A DNA stretch of 34,646 nucleotides from Chloroflexia bacterium (GTDB taxonomy: Bacteria > Chloroflexota > Chloroflexia > Thermomicrobiales > CFX8), in NCBI GenBank assembly GCA_030431755.1, contig JAUIIK010000047.1:1-34646 (forward strand), written 5' to 3'. Below, piece after piece: positions 15,271-22,585 of this stretch. Both the position numbers and the translations under genes were made by a program. How positions within the stretch are numbered: the stretch's first letter is position 1; every line of letters starts with the position of its first letter. Below the pieces are notes generated by a model, which saw only the letters and a program-made list of their open reading frames with translations, had not been told where the DNA came from and made no database searches.

Positions 15271-16926
15271 ATGAGCAGCAATCCTATCGGGCAGCAGGTT
15301 CAGGACTATATCATCGAGGAAGAGGTCGGCCGCGGCGGCATGGCCCGGGTCTATCGTGCCCGCCATCGCGTCCTCGACCGGGTCAGCGCGGTCAAGATCC
15401 TGCTCCCGGAGCTGGCCGGCGACGAGAACTTCGTCGAACGCTTCTTGCGCGAGGCGCGGGCGGCGGCGCGGCTGGAGCACCCCAACATCGTCCCAATCTA
15501 CGAGACGGGCCGCACAGCCGAGGGCCAGTATTTCCTGGCGATGAAGTACGTCGAAGGCGCGACGCTGCGCCAGGTCGCCAACAGCCAGCGGGGTCCGGAC
15601 CCACTCGATCTACAAGCGGTCGTGGCCTACATCAGCCAGATCGCGGCGGCGCTCGACTATGCCCATGAGAACGGCATCATCCACCGCGATATCAAGCCCG
15701 GCAACGTTCTCGTCGACGCAGAGGGCGGGGCGCTGCTGACCGACTTCGGCATCGCTCAGGCCGCTGAAGACATCAACGTCACCAACCAGGGCATGCTCGT
15801 CGGCACGCCGGCCTATATGTCCCCGGAGCAGGCCCAGGGCTTCCCGGCCACGGCCCAATCGGACATCTACGCCCTCGGCGTCGTCGTCTACGAACTGTTG
15901 ACCGGGACGACGCCCTTCCCACACCGCACGCCGCACGCCGTCCTGCTCGGCCACATTAGCGAGCCGCCGTTGCCGGCTCACGACCGCAACCCGCAGCTTT
16001 CGCCGGAGATGAGCGCCGTCGTCGGCAAGGCGCTGGCGAAATCACCGGAGGACCGCTACCGCAGCGCCGGGGAGTTCGCCGAGGCACTGGCCCTGGCGCT
16101 TGGCGAGCACCCCTCGGTATCGCTGCCGGAGGGCGTCGTGCCGGTCGCGGCCGACCCAGAGCCGGTCATCGAAGAGCCGCTGGGCCGCCGGTGGTCGCCG
16201 TCGAAGCTATTGAGCGAACAGGGGCGCTGGTTCGTCGCCGGCGTCCTGGCGATGGGCTTCGCCTTCGTTGTCGTCGGCTTGCTCGTCGCCCCCTTCGGTA
16301 TAGGTAGGAGCGACGGCGGCGGGGCCGGGACGCTCACGGTGAGCAGCGTCCCTTCGGGCGCGACGCTAACCGTCAACGGCCAGGAAGTTGGGACGACACC
16401 GCGCGTCATTACCGATCTGCCGGACGGCGACCACGTTGTCCGCGCAACACTACCGAGCTACATGGCTGTCGAAGAGCAAGCGCGAGTTGACGATGACGAC
16501 GTGGAACTGTCACTGATTCTGCAGCCGCTCCCGGTCGCTGAAACGTTGCAAGTGACCCGCGCGACGATGACGACCGCCGTCGAAGTCAATGACGAGGGCA
16601 TCGAAGCGCCCGTCGATACCGTCGTCGAGTACGCACCCGATGATGAGGCGATAGCCTTCGTCTATGTCGTCTCGTCGGCCTTCGAGATCCGGGACGTCGA
16701 GTTTGTCTTCCAGACGCGCTGGTACGATCCGTCCGGCACGCTGCGTTCGACCAGCCCACCGGCGGAAGTCGTGCTCGATCAGACTGGTCAGGTCTGGCAT
16801 CTCAGTGCCACCGACCGGGCCGGCGATATCGACCCGCTGGCCAGCGGTGAACCGTGTACAGTTGAATTGCTTGTCGATGACACGGTCATCCAGACGTTGC
16901 AGTTTCGGGTAGCGAGCCAGTCATGA
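15271..16926 (+). CDS. PknB-like membrane Ser/Thr protein kinase with extracytoplasmic PEGA domain
   Basis: The 551-residue protein has a complete kinase domain at about 13-275: glycine loop VGRGGMARVY, Lys42 in SAVKILL, catalytic HRDIKPGN with Asp140, DFG with Asp158, and GTPAYMSPEQ in the activation segment. A single membrane helix follows at about 322-344. Outside are a PEGA domain (GTLTVSSVPSGATLTVNGQEVGTTP, near 354-378) and a beta-rich C-terminal domain of unknown type. The kinase should phosphorylate cytoplasmic proteins on Ser/Thr in response to an envelope signal. The upstream PP2C-cyclase fusion is the likely counteracting phosphatase. The downstream gene overlaps its stop by ATGA, so the two are translationally coupled. 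Confidence 0.95.
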   Translation: MSSNPIGQQVQDYIIEEEVGRGGMARVYRARHRVLDRVSAVKILLPELAGDENFVERFLREARAAARLEHPNIVPIYETGRTAEGQYFLAMKYVEGATLRQVANSQRGPDPLDLQAVVAYISQIAAALDYAHENGIIHRDIKPGNVLVDAEGGALLTDFGIAQAAEDINVTNQGMLVGTPAYMSPEQAQGFPATAQSDIYALGVVVYELLTGTTPFPHRTPHAVLLGHISEPPLPAHDRNPQLSPEMSAVVGKALAKSPEDRYRSAGEFAEALALALGEHPSVSLPEGVVPVAADPEPVIEEPLGRRWSPSKLLSEQGRWFVAGVLAMGFAFVVVGLLVAPFGIGRSDGGGAGTLTVSSVPSGATLTVNGQEVGTTPRVITDLPDGDHVVRATLPSYMAVEEQARVDDDDVELSLILQPLPVAETLQVTRATMTTAVEVNDEGIEAPVDTVVEYAPDDEAIAFVYVVSSAFEIRDVEFVFQTRWYDPSGTLRSTSPPAEVVLDQTGQVWHLSATDRAGDIDPLASGEPCTVELLVDDTVIQTLQFRVASQS

Positions 16927-17495
16927 GCGGGCGTTGGGTCGAGACACCAGATAGCGAAGGATTCCAGCGACCGAGTTGGCTGACACCGGGCCTGATTGTC
17001 GGCGTAGCCTTTGGCCTGCTGATCCTGGTCGTCGTTATCGGCGTCTTGGTCAGCCGGCGTGACAGCGAGGAGGTGCGCGGCGACCTGACGATCGCTACGC
17101 TCCGCAGCGATCCCGCCGGGTACGACGGCGTCGAGGTCGAGCTGGTCGGCACGATCAGCAACCGCTACACGATCCCTATCCTCGATCAGTACGCGCTCTA
17201 CGAGCTGGACGACGGCACCGGCTCAATGTTCGTGCTCTCCGATAAAGGCGCGCCGCCCGATACCGGCGAGCCGGTCCGCGTGACCGCCATCTTCAACGGC
17301 GCGGTCGAGCTGGATGACCAGATCCGCAACCTCATCGAGGATCAACTCGGCTCGGCGGCAGCCTTCGTGGCCGACCAGTTCCTGCCCGGCATCCCGCTCA
17401 ACGTCGCCTTTCTCACCCACCAGCGCTTCGAAACGCCGGTTGAGGACGAAACGCCAACCGCAAATCGGTACGATCCGGCCTTCATACAGAGCTGA
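16923..17495 (+). CDS. Single-pass membrane protein with OB-fold-like extracytoplasmic domain
   Basis: The 190-residue protein starts at ATG 16923, overlapping the kinase stop codon (ATGA), which indicates coupled translation. A short cytoplasmic N-terminus (1-22) is followed by one membrane helix (about 23-44) and a domain at 50-150. There the pattern VELVGTISNRY, YALYELDDGTGSMFVL, then GEPVRVTAIF resembles OB folds of the tRNA/YgiW-type class. No catalytic motif is seen. It may be an accessory or sensor subunit of the kinase, but this rests only on coupling and location. Confidence 0.75.
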   Translation: MSGRWVETPDSEGFQRPSWLTPGLIVGVAFGLLILVVVIGVLVSRRDSEEVRGDLTIATLRSDPAGYDGVEVELVGTISNRYTIPILDQYALYELDDGTGSMFVLSDKGAPPDTGEPVRVTAIFNGAVELDDQIRNLIEDQLGSAAAFVADQFLPGIPLNVAFLTHQRFETPVEDETPTANRYDPAFIQS

Positions 17496-17573
17496 TAATC
17501 CTATTACCGTTGAGATGGCAGGGGCGTAGCGTCCCGGCCCGTATTGCACTACGCGATCTCAACGGAGGCCCGG

Positions 17574-18563
17574 ATGCGCGCGCTCTTTATTCCATTGCTC
17601 CTGACTCTCACCCTGCTTGTGACCGCCTGTGGTGGTGGTGACTCCAACGACGCAGCCAATGATGACTCTGGGTTGCCTGCTGGCATCGCCGGGAATGGTT
17701 CCGGCGACGCCGGTGACGACGCAACCACAGCTCCCGATGACGCGACGACGGCTGACGGCGAAGCTCCGGTCGGCGCGGCATCCGGCGCAACGAGCGCCGC
17801 TCCGACGGCCACGGCGACGCAGGCCCGGATGCTGTCGCTGCCAACCGGCACGCCACGCCCGACTTCGACGCCCTTCCCCACCGCCACGCCGCTGCCGATC
17901 CCACCGACGGCCACCGAGGACACGCGGCAGCCGACGGAAGCGCCGTCGCTGGAGGCTACGGTCGAGGTGATCTCAACCCACGTCTACCGTAATGTCGAGG
18001 CCGGTTCCGCGATCATCTTCGGAGAGGTCCAGAACATGAGCGATGTCCCGGCGACGGGCGTCATTGTCTCGGCCCGGCTCTTCAACGCCAATGGCGACCG
18101 GGTCGGCCGGGGCGAGAGCGAGGCGGTCGGCAAGACGGTGATGAACCCCGGCGACGTCGCGGGCTTCTCGATCATCGTTACCTTTGATGGCGGTACTTAT
18201 GTCGAGTGGTCGAGCGAGGAGCTCGTGGCCGACCACAACTTCACGAGCGAGGACATCGTCGCGGCCTATACTCCCGAACTGTCAATCAGTGACGACCAGC
18301 TCGTCCCGCCCGCGACCGGCTTCGACTTCGTCGACGTAGCCGGCAACCTGACGAACGATTCCAGCGAGACGCTCACCTTCGTCCAGGTTGGCGCGACCGC
18401 CTACGACGCCGCCGGCAACGTCATCAGCGTCGATAGCTTCGTCACGACCGAACCGCTAGCGCCCGGCGCAACGATCCCCTTCACCGTCGAGTTCAGCCGC
18501 GGCCGCCTCAAGGATTTCCCCGCCAGCTACGCCTTCGTCGTCGAAGGACTCGCCGGGGAGTAG
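17574..18563 (+). CDS. FxLYD-type lipoprotein with Thr/Pro-rich linker
   Basis: The ATG at 17574 is preferred because GGAGG lies five bases upstream and a signal peptide follows at once (MRALFIPLLLTLTLL). The lipobox ends in VTAC, with GGG after it, so the 329-residue product is a lipoprotein. Residues 24-125 are low complexity (Asp/Ala then Thr/Pro/Ala). Two repeats of an FxLYD-like beta domain follow: YRNVEAGSAIIFGEVQNMSD with DVAGFSIIVTF, then DFVDVAGNLTNDSSETLTFV with GATIPFTVEF. Such domains occur in secreted proteins of unclear role. It sits 78 bp after the OB-fold gene in the same direction and may belong to the kinase cluster. Confidence 0.8.
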   Translation: MRALFIPLLLTLTLLVTACGGGDSNDAANDDSGLPAGIAGNGSGDAGDDATTAPDDATTADGEAPVGAASGATSAAPTATATQARMLSLPTGTPRPTSTPFPTATPLPIPPTATEDTRQPTEAPSLEATVEVISTHVYRNVEAGSAIIFGEVQNMSDVPATGVIVSARLFNANGDRVGRGESEAVGKTVMNPGDVAGFSIIVTFDGGTYVEWSSEELVADHNFTSEDIVAAYTPELSISDDQLVPPATGFDFVDVAGNLTNDSSETLTFVQVGATAYDAAGNVISVDSFVTTEPLAPGATIPFTVEFSRGRLKDFPASYAFVVEGLAGE

Positions 18564-18596
18564 GGGGAAGGGGGATAGGTGACAGGGTACAGCAGA
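18561..18596. repeat. G-rich heptamer array, left arm of a split palindrome
   Basis: After the TAG stop of the lipoprotein gene come GGGGATA, GGTGACA, GGGTACA and then GCAGA (18592-18596). It pairs with the complementary array at 18925-18963. The stop codon is formed within the TAGGGG motif. Confidence 0.75.
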
Positions 18597-18620
18597 CTTG
18601 AGGATCCCCTCCGCCAAGAT

Positions 18621-18920
18621 CTTTCATGCATGAAGGTAAGGCGTTCGCTAGCGGTGTGCCCGAAATCGGTTGGTATGCACCACCTCGCAGTAGGAGCCAC
18701 AGCAACAACCGTGGCATCCCGACGCAGGAGGGATCTTGTTGCGAGTGTGTTACATGCCGGTGCGAGGAAGCGCTGACAACAACGCTGTCGCGACGGGCTC
18801 CGTGCCTCAGGATGCCAAGCGGCGCTGGATAGCTCCAAGTGAATGCAGGTTGGCGCCGCATGCGCGGAGCATGCGAACTCGATGCTCTACCGCTAGCTCC
18901 TAACTTGATGCATGATGAGT
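18621..18920. repeat. Dispersed intergenic element, copy B
   Basis: The ends carry CATGCAT cores in inverted orientation (18621-18636 and 18903-18919). The inside shares about 45 bp with copy C1 with one mismatch (18697-18741 here). Inverted arms are built on GGCATCCCGACGC and GCCTCAGGATGCC, with a shorter spacer than copies A, C2 and D. A conserved hairpin, GAGCAT-9-ATGCTC, lies near the right end. The copy sits in the middle of the heptamer palindrome 18561-18963. No coding potential is seen. Confidence 0.72.
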
Positions 18921-18924
18921 CCCC

Positions 18925-18963
18925 TCTGCTAGAACCTATGACCTATCCCCTATAACCTTCCCA
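18925..18963. repeat. G-rich heptamer array, right arm of a split palindrome
   Basis: TCTGC (18925-18929) is followed by TAGAACC, TATGACC, TATCCCC and TATAACC, the complement of the left arm's units. The stop codon of the minus-strand oxidoreductase gene (18950-18952) lies within it. Confidence 0.75.
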
Positions 18964-19318
18964 AATCTATTTCGACCGGGAATGAGCGTTGGGCCCAGTC
19001 GGAGAGCGGTTGCTCGTCGGTCCAGTTGTGGTACTTGGCGTCGAGTCTTTGGCGGGCGCGTGGGTCCTGCTCCTCGCCCTCAATCCCCCGGGCCGTGCCG
19101 GCATAGGTTGTGTCCGCGATGCGGACGGTGACGGTCGGGTTGTTGAGCAGGTTGCTTACCCAGTCGCTCTTGCGGCCGCCGCCGGAGAGCATAAAGATGC
19201 GGTCTCCGGCATCCTGCGCGAACCAGATCTCGATCTCATGCGGTTTGCCGGTGACCCGGCCGGTCGTTGTCAGATAACAGAGCCGTTCGGCCGCGTGCTC
19301 GTCGGTCAGGACAGTCAT
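18950..19318 (-). CDS. Nitroreductase/deazaflavin (F420)-dependent oxidoreductase family protein
   Basis: The ATG at 19318 has GGAGG six bases upstream and gives 122 residues. LTTTGRVTGKPHEIEIWF (16-33) is the signature of the DDN-like split-barrel family, and MLSGGGRKSDWVSNLLNNP (about 43-61) is the second conserved block. In actinobacteria and Chloroflexota these bind F420H2 or flavin and reduce quinones or nitro compounds. The protein is cytosolic. The last codons and the TAG stop lie in the G-rich heptamer array, so the array has set the C-terminus. It is divergent from the MOSC gene, with a 132-bp gap. Confidence 0.82.
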   Translation of the reverse strand: MTVLTDEHAAERLCYLTTTGRVTGKPHEIEIWFAQDAGDRIFMLSGGGRKSDWVSNLLNNPTVTVRIADTTYAGTARGIEGEEQDPRARQRLDAKYHNWTDEQPLSDWAQRSFPVEIDLGRL

Positions 19319-19450
19319 AGATAACCTCCTCAGGATCTCAATTTTCACTCAACTGAGTATCTAGCCGCCGCGAGTTGTCGCGCATCGGGAGAACGTCGTA
19401 CCGTTCCAGCCTGATCTGGTGGGCACAATGCGTGAGAGAGCGGGTAGCGG

Positions 19451-20113
19451 ATGGCGCGGCTTCTGTCGATTCAGGTAGGGATGCCGAAGGTGTTCGGCGA
19501 CGAGGGCGGTTTTCGGCCCGAGCGCTCGTGGTCCAGCGCCATCTTGAAAGAGACCGTGACCGGTCCGGTTTGGCTCGACGAGCTCAACCTGGTCGGCGAC
19601 CGGCAGGACGACCTCTCGGTACACGGCGGACCCGACCAGACGATCCTCGGCTACTCGGCGGCGCATTACGACCACTGGCGCGAGGCGCTGGAGCGGCCCG
19701 ATTTCCCCTTCGGCGCGTTCGGTGAGAATTTCACCATCGATGGTCTCGACGAAGACACCGTCAGCATCGGCGACACGTTCGAGATCGGCGACGTCGTCAT
19801 TCAGGTGACCAGCCCGCGCGGCCCCTGCTGGAAGATCTCGCGCCGCCACGGCATCCCGGAATTGACCGCGATGGTCGAGCAACGCGGCTGGACTGGCTGG
19901 TACTACCGCACGCTCCAGCAGGGCCACGTCGAAGCAGGCCAGGAGTTCGCGCTGACTGCGCGCCCGCACCCCGCCTGGACGATCCGCCGGGTCGCAACCA
20001 CGCGCCGCGGTCGCGACCTCGACGCCCTGCGCGAGCTCGAGGCGCTACCGGAGCTGGCCGAGCGTTTCCGCGGCAGCGTGCAGCATCGACTGGAGCGGCT
20101 CGCAGACAGCTAA
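19451..20113 (+). CDS. MOSC domain-containing protein, YiiM-like
   Basis: The 220-residue protein carries MOSC motifs: DLSVHGGPDQTILGYS (about 54-69), FGAFGENFTIDGL (88-100), VQVTSPRGPCWKISRRHG with the conserved cysteine, and GWTGWYYRTLQQGHVEAG. The family uses molybdenum cofactor or sulfur carried on the cysteine; YiiM relatives reduce N-hydroxylated purines. No signal peptide or second domain is present. Upstream is the divergent F420-type oxidoreductase; downstream is a 380-bp region with only a small candidate peptide gene. The function beyond MOSC-type redox activity is not readable. Confidence 0.88.
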   Translation: MARLLSIQVGMPKVFGDEGGFRPERSWSSAILKETVTGPVWLDELNLVGDRQDDLSVHGGPDQTILGYSAAHYDHWREALERPDFPFGAFGENFTIDGLDEDTVSIGDTFEIGDVVIQVTSPRGPCWKISRRHGIPELTAMVEQRGWTGWYYRTLQQGHVEAGQEFALTARPHPAWTIRRVATTRRGRDLDALRELEALPELAERFRGSVQHRLERLADS

Positions 20114-20152
20114 GTCAAGCAGCCCAGATCGGACACAGGCGTTTGGGAAGAG

Positions 20153-20187
20153 AGCCGCCCGGGCGGTGGGGGGATGCCGCCCGGGCT
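20153..20187. repeat. GC-rich palindrome pair after the MOSC gene
   Basis: CCGCCCGGGCGG is a perfect 12-bp palindrome and GCCGCCCGGGC recurs 22 bp later. It may form a strong hairpin ending the MOSC transcript, but no T tract follows. Confidence 0.3.
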
Positions 20188-20208
20188 GGAGGGGAAGGAG
20201 GATTGACA

Positions 20209-20268
20209 ATGGAGGGCCGGCAATGCGCGGTATTTGGTTCCTACCTATATGCCGCTTCTGCACTCTAA
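20209..20268 (+). CDS. Candidate 19-residue peptide gene with strong ribosome site
   Basis: ATG 20209 is preceded by AAGGAGG (20195-20201) with an ideal 7-base spacer and opens a frame MEGRQCAVFGSYLYAASAL ending at TAA. It lies in an otherwise empty stretch (20114-20509) between the MOSC and DUF3179 genes. It could be a small protein or a leader peptide for the gene downstream. Evidence is the ribosome site only. The rest of this stretch has an AT-rich patch near 20430-20465 that may hold the promoter of the DUF3179 gene, but no clear boxes. Confidence 0.3.
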   Translation: MEGRQCAVFGSYLYAASAL

Positions 20269-20509
20269 TGGCGGGAAGGAACCCGAGTGAGAAGCTACGC
20301 GGCCGGCCCGCGCGGTTGTCACGCAATCTATAACCGTCCCGCGCCTGCCGTTATTCCCGCTATTAGCCATTGGGCTACGGCATGGGCCAGACGATCAGGT
20401 GATTTCGTGCCAAACGTGAATTCATAGTAATGTCATCTCGCGCCGACGTCAATATTTTATTCACAGGGCATGAATCAATTCGGATCGATGCCGGATGGAG
20501 CGGTCATTG

Positions 20510-21940
20510 ATGCGCCGCGTGCCAGTCGTCATGCTCCTACTTCTCTCTAGCCTGGCCGCGCTCGGCTTGAGCAGGCAACCAACCCCGCCTCCGGCCATCG
20601 GCGACGCCGAAGCGGAGATGCTGCTCTACGATCTCACGCACACCGGCGGCCAGGCTGCCGAGGCTGCGATGGCGCGTGTTCTCGCTGCCCGGGACCGGCG
20701 CTTTATCGCCGCCTTCATCGAGCTTCAGCGCGCGCTTGTCTTCGACACCGACCGCGACGACCACCTCGCAACGCTCGAAGCGCTCAGCGGCCAGCGCTTT
20801 GGCCGCGACTGGGTCGCCTGGCGCGAGTGGTATGCCGCCACGGACTATCAGCCGCCGCCGGGCTTTACTGCCTGGAAGGGCATTCTCCTCGGCAGGATCG
20901 ATCCCGGCTTGCGCACATTCCTCTACGAGGATGCCCCCACGACGATCCGGGTCGAAGAAATCGTCTGGGGTGGTGTCACCGTCGATGGCATCCCGCCGCT
21001 CGAACAACCACCCATGCTGGCGGCGGCCAGTGCAACCGAACTGCTGGAAGACGAGCCGGTTTTCGGTCTCGTCGTCAACGGCGAAGCCCGCGCCTACCCG
21101 CTGCGGGTGATGGACCAGCACGAGATGGCGAACGACGTCGTTGGCGGCGAGCCGGTCAGCCTGGCCTACTGCACGCTCTGCGGGGCGGGCATCGCCTATC
21201 GCACAACCCAGCCCGACGGCACCGTGTTCGACTTCGGCACGTCGGGGCTGCTCTATCGCAGCAATAAGCTCATGTATGACCGCCAGACGTGGACGCTCTG
21301 GAACCAGCTGACCGGCGTGCCGGTCGTCGGCGAGCTGGCTGGAAGCGACATCAGGCTGGAGATCCTGCCGCTTGTCTTGACGACCTGGGGCGCATGGCGC
21401 GCCGAGCATCCCGAGACGCTGGCGCTCGACCTCGACACCGGCTTCGACCGCCAATACCTGCCGGGCACGCCTTATGCTGAGTACTTCGCCAGCTCCGGCA
21501 CCTGGTTCCCGACACCGGGTGAGGATGATCGTCTGCCACCGAAGACGCAGGTCTTCGCCATCGAGCTCAACGGCGCGCCGAAGGCCTACCCGCTCGACGC
21601 GGTGCTGGCTGCCGGGATCGTGCATGATGACCTTGGCGGCGTCGAGATCGTCCTTCTCGGCTCCGGCGAGAACATCACCGTCGACGCGCTAACCCCGGAG
21701 GATGTCGGCATCAGCTACGCGGCCGGCGGGGCGGTCCGGGCCTACGCGCGCGACGGCCAGCGCTTTCGCCCCGGCTTGGATGGCGCAACGCTGATCGACG
21801 AGAGTGGCGCAGAATGGCGGATCACCGAGGAAGCGCTGCTTGGCCCGGCCGGTCAACGTCTGGAGCGGCTACCAGGCCACCTCGCCTTCTGGTTCGGTTG
21901 GTCGAGCTTCTTCCCCGACACTGCTGTTTACAGCCCGTAG
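20510..21940 (+). CDS. Secreted DUF3179 domain-containing protein
   Basis: The ATG at 20510 is chosen because GGAG lies nine bases upstream; ATG 20495, in frame, would add five residues. The N-terminus MRRVPVVMLLLLSSLAALGL is a signal peptide. The DUF3179 domain is clear: GEARAYPLRVMDQHEMANDV, AYCTLCGAGIAYRT with two cysteines, FGTSGLLYRSNKLMYDR and WNQLTGVPVVGELAG. Its C-terminal repeat-like half has KTQVFAIELNGAPKAYPLDA. The family is widespread in envelopes of Chloroflexota and others, without an established activity. The CxxC pair may bind a metal or heme, which is inference. Confidence 0.9.
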   Translation: MRRVPVVMLLLLSSLAALGLSRQPTPPPAIGDAEAEMLLYDLTHTGGQAAEAAMARVLAARDRRFIAAFIELQRALVFDTDRDDHLATLEALSGQRFGRDWVAWREWYAATDYQPPPGFTAWKGILLGRIDPGLRTFLYEDAPTTIRVEEIVWGGVTVDGIPPLEQPPMLAAASATELLEDEPVFGLVVNGEARAYPLRVMDQHEMANDVVGGEPVSLAYCTLCGAGIAYRTTQPDGTVFDFGTSGLLYRSNKLMYDRQTWTLWNQLTGVPVVGELAGSDIRLEILPLVLTTWGAWRAEHPETLALDLDTGFDRQYLPGTPYAEYFASSGTWFPTPGEDDRLPPKTQVFAIELNGAPKAYPLDAVLAAGIVHDDLGGVEIVLLGSGENITVDALTPEDVGISYAAGGAVRAYARDGQRFRPGLDGATLIDESGAEWRITEEALLGPAGQRLERLPGHLAFWFGWSSFFPDTAVYSP

Positions 21941-21973
21941 CCGAGCGGGGCGCGTGAGGCGCCCGCATTCGGC
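21940..21973 (+). terminator. Strong hairpin overlapping the DUF3179 stop codon
   Basis: GCCGA...TCGGC encloses GCGGGGCGC-GTGAG-GCGCCCGC, a long GC-rich stem with one bulged G. It begins at the last base of the stop codon. No T tract follows, so it may be an intrinsic-like terminator or a 3' protective hairpin. Confidence 0.4.
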
Positions 21974-21975
21974 CG

Positions 21976-22180
21976 GCACGTAGCGCCATGCAACAGACGC
22001 CAGAGCAACAACCGTGGCATCCCGACGCAGGAGGGATCTTGTTGGGACCGGGCCACATGCTGGCGGGATGAGATGCGCGTCGGGATGCCCCGTGCGGTGC
22101 TGGATACTCCGAACGGCTAACGGTTGGTGTCGTACCACGGAGCATAAGGACTCGATGCTCTACCACTGAGGCTTAACCTG
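21976..22180. repeat. Dispersed intergenic element, copy C1
   Basis: It shares the block GCACGTAGCGCCATGCAACA and a 45-bp segment (22001-22045, one mismatch) with copies D and B. GGCATCCCGACGC and GCGTCGGGATGCC form inverted arms. The conserved GAGCAT-9-ATGCTC hairpin is near its right end. It is followed directly by copy C2. Confidence 0.65.
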
Positions 22181-22202
22181 CACGGTTCCCGGACTCGGTC
22201 GG

Positions 22203-22509
22203 CGCGCAGCGCCATGCAGTAGACGCCACAGCAACACCATGGTCATCCCGAGGAAGGCTTTGCGCCCGAGGGATCTCCGATCGCCAGCGCCACGCTCCGT
22301 GGAAGCCTGTCCTGGTCGGTGCAGTGCTGTCGGTCACCGTTTACGGCACCAGCGGGTGGCACGCCCGCAACAAGATCCCTCGGGCACAGAGCCTTCCTCG
22401 GGATGCCAGGTTCGGAGCGGAACGTTCATAAACGACGGTGCTTGGCGGCGTGCGATGGTGAGCACGGGCACGATCTTCCTGCCCTACATCTGACTTGACG
22501 TATGAGAGG
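22203..22509. repeat. Dispersed intergenic element, copy C2 (core inverted)
   Basis: 33-bp arms at 22244-22276 and 22373-22405 match as an inverted repeat at 31 of 33 positions and enclose a 96-bp spacer. Outer flanks match copy A and the reverse strand of copy D, for example AAACGACGGTGCTTGGCGG shared with A. The spacer, however, runs in the opposite direction relative to those flanks. The bases from 22510 to 22585 show no gene. Confidence 0.75.
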
Positions 22510-22585
22510 ACGTGATGAATCACGCCCCTACAACTGCCATGCGTTTTCTGTTGGCGCTCATGCCGAGCCGGATTGCTGAAGCGGT

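Noticed and set aside
22128-22180. tRNA gene on the minus strand
   Set aside because: Only a D-arm-like stretch is present; no acceptor stem, T-loop or plausible anticodon arm could be assembled in either copy.
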